Below are positions 7,370 to 15,100 of a DNA stretch of 16,156 nt, piece after piece. Both the position numbers and the translations under genes were made by a program. The stretch lies in the NCBI GenBank assembly GCA_030151225.1, contig JASLEG010000189.1:1-16156 (forward strand), in the 5' to 3' direction. Source of the DNA: Burkholderia sp. (GTDB lineage Bacteria > Pseudomonadota > Gammaproteobacteria > Burkholderiales > Burkholderiaceae). The number at the start of each line of letters is the position of its first letter. The first letter of the stretch is position 1. The notes beneath the pieces are model-generated. The model searched no databases. It saw only the letters and a list, made by a program, of their open reading frames with translations, and was not told the DNA's origin.

Positions 7370-10300
7370 ATGAACGATCACATCGATCACGAAGACCAGC
7401 ATCAGAACTCCATCGCCATCGTCGGGCTCGCCGGCCGGTTTCCGAAGTCGGCCGACGTGGACGCGTTCTGGGCCAACCTGCGCGCGGGCGTGGAGTGCAT
7501 CGAGGCGTTTTCGGAGGAAACCCTGCTCGCGGCGGGCGTGGATGCCGGCACGCTCGGCAATCCGAACTACGTGCGCGCCGGCGCGCCGGTGGCCGACATC
7601 GACCGCTTCGACGCGAAGTTCTTCGAGATGACGGCCTCGGACGCCGCGCTGACCGATCCGCAGCACCGCGTGTTCCTCGAGACCGCCTGGGAGGCGCTGG
7701 AGATGTCGGGCTACGCGCGCCGCGATTTCCCCGGCCTGGTGGGCGTGTACGCGGGCGTGTCGTACAGCCGCTACCTGTTCGAGAACATCATGCAGAACCC
7801 CGGCCTGATGGCCACGCTGAACCCGATGCAGCTGATGATCGGCACCAGCAAGGACGCGCTCTGCTCGATGCTGTCGTACAAGCTGAACCTGCGCGGGCCG
7901 GCCGTGACGGTGCAGACCACCTGTTCCACCTCGCTGGTGGCCGTGCACACCGCGTGCCAGGCGATCCTGAACGGCGAGTGCGACATGGCGCTGGCCGGCG
8001 GCGTGTCGCTGCGCAACTTCGGCCCGGAAGGCTATTTCTATGCCGAGGGCGACATCAGCTCGCCGGACGGCCATTGCCGCACCTTCGACGCCGACGCGGC
8101 CGGCACGATCGGCGGCAACGGCGTGGGCATCGTGGTGCTGAAGAAGTACGAGCACGCGCTGGCCGACGGCGACACGATCCACGCCGTGATCCGCGGCTCG
8201 GCCGTCAACAACGACGGCGCGCAGAAGGTGGGCTTCACCGCGCCGAGCGTGACCGGGCAGATGAGCGTGATCTCCGAGGCGCTGGCGGTGGCCGGCGTCG
8301 CGCCCGAGGACGTGTCCTACGTCGAGGCGCACGGCACCGGCACGATCCTCGGCGACCCGATCGAGTTGCGCGCGCTGAACCACGTGTTCGCCACCGACGG
8401 CCACGCGCCGGCCAGCTGCGCGATCGGCGCGGTGAAGACCAACATCGGCCACCTCGATGCCGCCGCCGGCGTGGCCGGCCTGATCAAGGTCACCCAGGCG
8501 CTGCGGCATCGCGAGATTCCGCCCACGCTGCATTTCCGGCGCCCGAACCCGAACTTCGATCTGGCCGCGAGCCCGTTCTACATCAACGCCGCGCTCGAGG
8601 CGTGGCGGCCGAAGGCGGCCGGCCGGATCGCCGGCGTCAGCTCGTTCGGCATCGGCGGCACCAATGCGCACCTGATCGTGGAGGAGGCGCCGGTGCCGGC
8701 GCCGGCCGCGCCGTCGAGCCGGGCCGCCACGCTGCTGGTGTCGGCGAAATCGCCGGCCGCGGTGCGCGCCGGCCTCGCGCGGCTGCGCGAGCATCTGGCC
8801 GCGCAGCCCGGCATCGCGCTGGCCGACGCGGCCTTCACCACCCAGCTGGGCCGCGAGCATTTCGCGCATCGCGCCTCGCTCGCCTGCGAGAGCGTGGACG
8901 ACGCGCTGCGCCAGCTCGACGCCGCCGACGGGATCGCCGTGGCCCACGCGCCCGAGCGCGGCGCCGCCGCGCTGCCGGTCGTGTTCATGTTCCCGGGGCA
9001 GGGCATCCAGTACGCGGGCATGGCGCGCGAGCTGTACGAGGCCGAGCCGGCCTTCGCGCGCGAGCTCGACGCCTGCCTCGTGCTGTTCCAGCGGCTTCAC
9101 GCGCTCGACCTGCGCGCCGTGCTGGTCCCGTCGCCGGCCGACGCCGAGCGCGCGAGCGCGGCGATCAACGAGACGGAGCTGGCGCAGCCGGCGATCTTCT
9201 CGGTCGAATACGCGCTGGCGAAGTATCTGAACGGCCTGGGCATCGTGCCGAGCGCGATGCTCGGCCACAGCATCGGCGAATACGTGGCCGCCTGCCTGGC
9301 CGGCGTGTTCTCGCTCGAGGACGCGGTGCGGCTGGTGGGCGAGCGCGGCCGGCTGATGGCGAAGTCGCCGGCCGGCGCGATGCTGGCCGTGCACGCCGGC
9401 GAGGCCGCGATCCGCGCGCTGCTCGGCGAGGATCTGTGGATCGCGGCCGTCAATTCGCCCGACGCGTGCGCCGTGTCGGGTACGCCCGAGGCGATCGAGC
9501 GCCTCGCCGCCGCGCTGCGCGAACGGTCGATCGACTGCCAGCCGCTGCGCGTGTCGCGCGCGTTCCATTCGGGGCTGCTGAACGGCGTGTCGGGCGAGTT
9601 CCGCGCCTGCCTCGAACGCGTGCGCTTCGGCGAGCCCGCGATCCGCTTCGCCTCGAACGTCACCGGCGACTGGATCACGAAGGAAGCCGCGATGGATCCG
9701 GGCTACTGGATCTCGCATCTGCTCGGCGCGGTGCGCTTCGCCGACTGCGCGCAGACGGTGGCGAAGGACGGCGACGGCGTGTGGATCGAGGTCGGCCCGG
9801 GCCGCACGCTCGCCAATCTCGTGCAGTTCGGCCTCGCGCCGGACCCGGCGCGCGCCGTGGTGGCCACGCTGCCCGACGTCAGGCTGAAGGTCACGCCGCG
9901 TCAGGCGATGGCCGCCGCGCTCGGCCAGCTGTGGGCGCACGGCGTGCGCATCGACTGGCGCGCGCTGCACGAAGGCGAGGCGCGGCGCCGGATTCCGCTG
10001 CCGACCTATGCGTTCGAACGCGAGCGCCACTGGGTCGAGGCGACCGGGCAGGGTGTCGAGCCGGGGGGCGGTGAAGCGGGTTCGGCTCCGGCCGTGGCCT
10101 CGACGCAGGGCAAGTACGCCGACGTGACGAAGTGGCTGTATCAGCCGTCGTGGCGCCGTCGCGCCGCGCTGCCGCGCCAGGCCGGCGAGGGCCACGGCGC
10201 CGCGCCGGCCGGCCCGGTGCTGGTGTTCGGCAATGCCGACGCGCGGGTCGAGGCCGTCGTGCAGGCGCTGCGTGCGCGCAACGCCAGCGTCGTGCTGGTG

Positions 10301-12046
10301 CGCGAGGGCAGCGCCGGGAGCGAGCCGTCGCTCGGCGCCGGCGACGAGCAGCGCGTGGATCCGTCGAATCCCGAGCATTACGCCGCGCTGTTCGCGCATC
10401 TGGTGCAGACCAACCGGCTGCCGGTCGCGCTGCTGCATCTGTGGTCGCTGTCGGAATCGGCCAGCGAGTCGGGCGACACCGCGCGCTACCACGACCTGCT
10501 CGCGCTGGCCGGCGTGCTCGGCAACATCCAGAGCCCCGAGCCGATCGCGCTGACGGTGGCCGGCCACGGCGTGCACGCCGTGCTCGGCGACGAGCCGCTG
10601 CAGCCGCACGCGGCGCTGATCGCGGCGGCCTGCAAGGTGCTGCCGCTCGAATTCCGCAGCCTGCTGGTGCGCTACGTGGACGTGGTGGCGAGCGAGCTCG
10701 GCGCGCCGTCCTCGCACACGGCGGCGATGCTGTGCGACGAAGTCCTGCGCAATCGCGGCACCGGGCAGGTGGCGCTGCGCGGCCGCAGCGCCTGGATCGA
10801 GGAGATCGTGCACGCGGCACCGGCCGCCGGCGACGCGGGCTTCGCGCTGCGCGACGCGGGCCTCTATCTCGTGACGGGCGGGCTCGGCGGCATCGGGCTG
10901 GTGTTCGCCCACTACCTGGCCGACCGCGCCCGGGCGCCCACGCTCGTGCTGACCGGCCGCAGCGCGCTGCCGCCCGCGGGCGAATGGGACGCGTACCTGG
11001 CGTCGCACGACGCGGGCGACGCCACCGGCGCGAAGCTCGCCGCGATCCGTGCGCTCGAGGCGAAGGGCGCGCGCGTGCACTACGTGGCGGCGGACATCGC
11101 CTCGGCGTCCGACGTCGGCCGTCTCGCCGATCGGGTCGCCATGCTGGGCCGGCCGAACGGCATCTTCCACGCGGCCGGCGTGGGCGACATCGCGCTGCTG
11201 CACTTCCGCAGCCGCGAGGCCGGCGAGCGGATCCTCGCCGCCAAGGTGGCCGGCACGCTGCTGCTGAAGCGCCACTTCGCGCTGGCCGAGCTCGACTTCA
11301 CGATCCTGTGCGCGTCGGTCAACGGCCTGTGCCCGACGATCGGCCAGACCGATTACTGCGCGGCCAGTACTTTCCTCGATGTCTTCGCGCAGGCGGAGCG
11401 GGCATCATCGGGCGCCAACGTGCTGTCGGTCGACTGGGGCACCTGGCACGAGACGGGCATGGCCGCGCAGGCGGCGAAGGATGCGCAGGATGGCCCGGTC
11501 GGGATCCTGAACGCCGAGGGCGTGCAGGTGTTCGAGCTGCTCGGGCAGAGCGCCGCGCCGCAGGTGGTGGTGTCGCCGTACGAGTTCGCGCGGTTCGCGG
11601 CGCTGGTGGCCTCGGCCAACCAGGGTTTCGCGTCGGGCGAGGGCGCGGCCGGCAGCGGCGCCGCGGCCGCGAGCGTCGCGGACGACCCGAACGCACCGAC
11701 CGAGGCGCGGCTGCTCGCGCTGTGGCGCCAGCTGTTCGGCAGCGCGTCGCTGGGCGTGGACGACAACTTCTTCGAGAGCGGCGGCCACTCGCTGCTCGCG
11801 CTGCAGATGCTGGCGCGGATCCGCGACCTGTTCCGGATCAATTTCGGTCTGCACAAGGTGTTCGAGGCCCCGACCGTCGCGCTGCTGACGAAGCAGATCG
11901 ACGAGGCCGTGGCGCAGAAGAAGGCCGCTTCGGAGAAGAAGTTCATCGAGGCGACGAAGACGAATCTCGACGGCATGTCGCGGGAAGCGTTGATGAAGCT
12001 GCTGGAAGAGAAGCGTCGCGCGAAGGCGAACGCGGCGGCCAAATAG
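7370..12046 (+). CDS. Type I polyketide synthase module KS-AT-KR-carrier (hybrid NRPS/PKS line)
   Basis: A complete 1558-residue PKS that extends the peptidyl chain from the upstream NRPS by one malonate unit, reduces the keto group (if the KR works) and passes it to the downstream NRPS. Domains by residue are: KS 14-437, AT 537-825, KR including its structural subdomain about 925-1415, and carrier protein 1444-1512. No DH, ER or methyltransferase motif lies between AT and KR. The start ATG at 7370 is fixed by an in-frame TAA at 7361-7363. The ribosome site is weak, only GGG at 7358-7360. The head MNDHIDHEDQHQ is acidic and His-rich, and the tail after residue 1512 is lysine-rich and helical (MSREALMKLLEEKRRAK). 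Both may be docking segments. The KR has an atypical active site. The gene lies 10 bases upstream of the next NRPS, so the two are almost certainly co-transcribed. Confidence 0.97.
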   Translation: MNDHIDHEDQHQNSIAIVGLAGRFPKSADVDAFWANLRAGVECIEAFSEETLLAAGVDAGTLGNPNYVRAGAPVADIDRFDAKFFEMTASDAALTDPQHRVFLETAWEALEMSGYARRDFPGLVGVYAGVSYSRYLFENIMQNPGLMATLNPMQLMIGTSKDALCSMLSYKLNLRGPAVTVQTTCSTSLVAVHTACQAILNGECDMALAGGVSLRNFGPEGYFYAEGDISSPDGHCRTFDADAAGTIGGNGVGIVVLKKYEHALADGDTIHAVIRGSAVNNDGAQKVGFTAPSVTGQMSVISEALAVAGVAPEDVSYVEAHGTGTILGDPIELRALNHVFATDGHAPASCAIGAVKTNIGHLDAAAGVAGLIKVTQALRHREIPPTLHFRRPNPNFDLAASPFYINAALEAWRPKAAGRIAGVSSFGIGGTNAHLIVEEAPVPAPAAPSSRAATLLVSAKSPAAVRAGLARLREHLAAQPGIALADAAFTTQLGREHFAHRASLACESVDDALRQLDAADGIAVAHAPERGAAALPVVFMFPGQGIQYAGMARELYEAEPAFARELDACLVLFQRLHALDLRAVLVPSPADAERASAAINETELAQPAIFSVEYALAKYLNGLGIVPSAMLGHSIGEYVAACLAGVFSLEDAVRLVGERGRLMAKSPAGAMLAVHAGEAAIRALLGEDLWIAAVNSPDACAVSGTPEAIERLAAALRERSIDCQPLRVSRAFHSGLLNGVSGEFRACLERVRFGEPAIRFASNVTGDWITKEAAMDPGYWISHLLGAVRFADCAQTVAKDGDGVWIEVGPGRTLANLVQFGLAPDPARAVVATLPDVRLKVTPRQAMAAALGQLWAHGVRIDWRALHEGEARRRIPLPTYAFERERHWVEATGQGVEPGGGEAGSAPAVASTQGKYADVTKWLYQPSWRRRAALPRQAGEGHGAAPAGPVLVFGNADARVEAVVQALRARNASVVLVREGSAGSEPSLGAGDEQRVDPSNPEHYAALFAHLVQTNRLPVALLHLWSLSESASESGDTARYHDLLALAGVLGNIQSPEPIALTVAGHGVHAVLGDEPLQPHAALIAAACKVLPLEFRSLLVRYVDVVASELGAPSSHTAAMLCDEVLRNRGTGQVALRGRSAWIEEIVHAAPAAGDAGFALRDAGLYLVTGGLGGIGLVFAHYLADRARAPTLVLTGRSALPPAGEWDAYLASHDAGDATGAKLAAIRALEAKGARVHYVAADIASASDVGRLADRVAMLGRPNGIFHAAGVGDIALLHFRSREAGERILAAKVAGTLLLKRHFALAELDFTILCASVNGLCPTIGQTDYCAASTFLDVFAQAERASSGANVLSVDWGTWHETGMAAQAAKDAQDGPVGILNAEGVQVFELLGQSAAPQVVVSPYEFARFAALVASANQGFASGEGAAGSGAAAASVADDPNAPTEARLLALWRQLFGSASLGVDDNFFESGGHSLLALQMLARIRDLFRINFGLHKVFEAPTVALLTKQIDEAVAQKKAASEKKFIEATKTNLDGMSREALMKLLEEKRRAKANAAAK
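7409..8680 (+). other. Ketosynthase (KS) domain
   Basis: This domain carries out decarboxylative Claisen condensation of the Ser-ended peptidyl chain with malonyl-carrier protein. The opening SIAIVGLAGRFP is typical. The full catalytic triad is present: Cys185 in TTCSTSLVAVH (codon 7922-7924), His321 in EAHGTGT (codon 8330-8332) and His361 in KTNIGHLDAAAG (codon 8450-8452). CSTS instead of the common CSSS is a style met in KS domains that follow NRPS modules (recalled, not searched). The domain should be active. Confidence 0.95.
8978..9844 (+). other. Acyltransferase (AT) domain, malonyl-CoA type
   Basis: The AT loads the extender unit on the carrier protein. The motifs FMFPGQGIQYAGM and GHSIGEYVAA are intact, with the nucleophile Ser634 (codon 9269-9271). 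The selectivity motif reads RAFHS, with His733. This matches the HAFH-type signature of malonyl-specific ATs, not the YASH type of methylmalonyl ATs. Malonyl-CoA is therefore the expected extender, and the line is cis-AT at this step. Confidence 0.9.
10142..11614 (+). other. Ketoreductase (KR) domain with atypical catalytic Asn position
   Basis: The structural half begins at WLYQPSWRRR. The NADPH-binding loop TGGLGGIG is at residues 1169-1176 (10874-10897). Lys1292 (KVAGT), Ser1316 (CASVNG) and Tyr1329 (TDYCAAS) match the catalytic set. The residue four after Tyr, normally Asn (YxAAN), is Ser1333 (AGT, 11366-11368). The LDD motif of B-type KRs and the Trp of A-type KRs are both missing (GVGDIALLHF; CPTIGQTDY), so product stereochemistry cannot be read. 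Most core residues are kept, so activity is possible but uncertain. Confidence 0.85.
11699..11905 (+). other. Carrier protein (PCP-like ACP) of the PKS module
   Basis: DDNFFESGGHSLLALQ carries the phosphopantetheine serine at residue 1474 (codon 11789-11791). The sequence is of the GGHSL type shared with the PCPs in this window rather than the DSL type of classical PKS ACPs. This suits delivery to the C domain of the next protein. Confidence 0.92.
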
Positions 12047-12050
12047 GGAG
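12046..12050 (+). promoter_or_regulatory. Ribosome binding site of the downstream NRPS
   Basis: GGGAG overlaps the last base of the PKS stop codon and sits six bases before the ATG at 12057. This supports that start and indicates translation closely coupled to the PKS gene. Confidence 0.7.
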
Positions 12051-12056
12051 CGGGCG

Positions 12057-12180
12057 ATGGAAGAGCTGTCTCTGGACGCGATCAAGCAGGAACTGCTGGC
12101 GCTGATGGCCGCGGAAGCGGGCGAGCTGGATGGGGATGCGGCCGACGAGGTGCGGCTCGCACCCGTCGCGCGCGAGGACG
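12057..12180 (+). other. Acidic N-terminal head of the downstream NRPS, possible docking domain
   Basis: The first 36 residues carry ten Asp/Glu and only two Lys/Arg. The first 20 could form an amphipathic helix. The end of the head (RLAPVARED) resembles the PCP-to-C linkers elsewhere in the window (PPIVARDRD, PPIAPRGED). It is shorter than the usual roughly 60-residue beta-hairpin docking domain, so the type is uncertain. Confidence 0.5.
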
Positions 12181-15100
12181 GCATGCCGCTGTCGTTCGCG
12201 CAGCGCCGGCTCTGGTTCCTCGACCGGCTCGACCGGCAGGCCGGCGCGGCCTATCACGTCAACGTGGCGCTGCGCCTGGACGGCGCGCTCGACGTGGACG
12301 CGCTGCGCCGCGCGCTCGAACGGGTGGTGGCGCGCCACGAGGTGCTGCGCACGCATTTCGAGCTGGTGGGCGACGAGCCCGTGCAGCGCATCGCCGCCGC
12401 GATGCCGTTCGCGCTGGACACGCGCGATCTCTCGGGCCTGGCCGAGGTGGCCGACCTGGAAGCCGAAGCGTACCGGCTCGCGCGCGAGCAGGCCGCCACG
12501 CCCTTCGAGCTGGCCACGGGCCCGCTGGTGCGCGCGAGCCTGCTGCGGCTGGCCGCGCACCAGCACGTGCTGCTGGCCACCATGCACCACATCATCAGCG
12601 ACGACTGGTCGCTCGCCGTGCTGATCGGCGAGCTGGGCGTGCTGTATCGCGCGTTCGCCGAGGGCCGCGACGATCCGCTGCCGCCGCTCGCGATCCAGTA
12701 CGCCGATTACGCGGTATGGCAGCGCCGCTGGCTCGCCGGCGACGAGCTGCAGGCCCAGCGGACCTACTGGCAGACCACGCTGCGGGGCGCGCCCGAGCTG
12801 ACCGAGCTGCCGCTCGATCACGCGCGCCCGGCCGCGCAGGATTACGACGGGCAGAGCCTGGACGTGCGCCTCGACACCGCGCTGAGCGCGCGCATCCGGG
12901 CGCTCGCGCAGCGCCACGGCACCACCGTGTTCAACGTGGTGCTGGCCGCCTGGGCCGCGCTGGTGGGGCGGCTGGCCGGCCAGGACGACGTGGTGATCGG
13001 CACGCCGGTGGCGAATCGCACGCGCACCGAGGTCGAGCCGCTGATCGGCTTCTTCGTCAACACGCTGGCGATGCGCATCGACCTGTCGGGCCGGCCGAGC
13101 GCGGCCACCCTGCTCGCGCGCGTGCATGCGGCCACGCTGGCCGCGCAGCGCCATCAGGACCTGCCCTTCGATCAGGTGATCGAGGCCGTGAACCCGCCGC
13201 GCTCGATGAGCCACACGCCGCTGTTCCAGCTCGTGCTGAACTGGCAGAACGCCGAGCAGGACGGCCTCGCGCTCGGCGACGTGGCCCTGCGCGGCATGCC
13301 GCTGGAGCAGACCCGCGCGCAGTTCGACGCCAATCTGGAGCTGCGCGACGATCACGGCTGCATCGCCGGCACGTTGACTTTCGCCACCGCGCTGTTCGAG
13401 CGCGCGAGCATGGCGCGCTACCTCGGCTATCTCGAGGTGCTGCTGGCCGGCATGACGGATGACGACGCGGCCTGCGTCGATGCGATCGAGCTGATCCCGG
13501 CCGGGGAGCGCGAGCGCATGCTCGTGCAGTCGAACGACACCGCGCGCGCGACGCCGCGTGCGGGCCTGGCCGCGCTGTTCGAGGCGCAGGCCGATCGCAC
13601 CCCCGACGCCGTGGCGGTGGTGCACGAGGGCGCCACGCTGAGCTATCGCCAGCTCGAGGCGCGCGCGAACCGCCTCGCGCATCATCTGCGCGCGCTCGGC
13701 GTGCGCGAGGGCGGCCGCGTGGGCATGTGCCTCGAACGCGGGCTCGACGCGATCACCGCCGTGCTCGCGATCGTCAAGGCGGGTGCGGCCTACGTGCCGC
13801 TCGACCCGGCGCACCCGCCGCAGCGGCTCGCGCTGATGCTCGACGACAGCGCCGCCGCGCAGGTGGTGACGCAGCGCGCGCTGTCGGGCTGCCTCGTCGA
13901 AGGCGGTTTCGCCGGGCAGGTGATCGAACTCGACGCGCCGGAAGCCGCCTGGACGGCCTGTCCCGACACGCCGCCCGGCCTGGAGGGCGGGCGCGCCGCG
14001 CTCGCCTACATCATCTACACGTCGGGTTCGACGGGGCGCCCGAAGGGCGTGATGGTCGAGCACGGCTCGGTGATCGACCTCGTGGTGAACACCGACTACG
14101 TCGCGCTCGACGCCACGCACGTCGTGGCGCAGGTGTCGAACCTGGCCTTCGACGCCGCCACCTTCGAGATCTGGGGCGCGCTGCTGAACGGCGCGCGCCT
14201 CGCCTGCATCGGCCGGCAGACGGCGCTCGACCCGCGCAGCTTGCTGGCCGCGCTCGCGCGCGACGGCGCGAACGTGATGTTCCTGACCACCGCGCTGTTC
14301 AACCAGCTGGCCGCGCGCGACGCGGGCGCATTTGCGCGCTTCGACACGCTGCTGGTGGGCGGCGAGGCGCTCGACCCCGCCGCGATCGCGCGGGTGCTTG
14401 GCGCGGCGCGCCCGCGCCGGCTGCTGAACGCCTACGGCCCGACCGAGACCACCACCTTCGCGGTGTGCCACGAGATCACGCAAGCCGCCGCGGGGCGCAG
14501 CGTGCCGATCGGCAGGCCGATCGCCAACATGCGCGCGCTGGTGCTCGACGCGCAACTGCGCCCGGTGCCGGTGGGGGTGCCCGGCGACCTGTATCTGGGC
14601 GGCAGCGGCGTGGCGCGCGGCTATCTGAACCAGCCCGCGCTGACGGCCGAGCGTTTCGTGGCCGATCCGTTCTCGAGCGAGGCCGATGCCGGCGACGGGC
14701 CGGCGCGGCTCTACAAGACCGGCGACCGCGCGCGCTGGCTGCCGCAGGGCGCGCTGCAATACCTGGGGCGCGTGGACGACCAGGTGAAGCTGCGCGGCTT
14801 TCGCATCGAGCTCGGCGAGATCGAGACCGCGCTGCGCGCGCTCGACGCCGTGGCCGACGCCGTGGTGATCGTGCGCGAGGACGCGCCCGGCGATCGCCGG
14901 CTGGTGGCCTATGGCGTGGTGGCCAGCGGCCACGCGGCCCCCGGCCTGCCGGCGCTCAGGCAGGCGCTGGCGGGCAGCCTGCCCGACTACATGGTGCCGG
15001 CGCAGATGGTCTGGCTCGACGCGCTGCCGGTCACGCCGAACGGCAAGCTCGATCGCCGCGCGCTGCCGGTGCCCGAGGCGATCGCGAGCGAGGTGGCCTA

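Noticed and set aside
10037..10141. A dehydratase domain between AT and KR of the PKS
   Set aside because: Only a short Gly/Ala-rich linker is present before the KR structural half. No HxxxGxxxxP motif or room for a DH fold exists.
7211..11275. Minus-strand open frame of more than 1,300 codons opposite the PKS
   Set aside because: It lies antisense to a gene with unbroken KS, AT and KR motifs. Its translation is low-complexity Arg/Ala/His/Gly-rich without any family motif. Long antisense frames are expected at this GC content.
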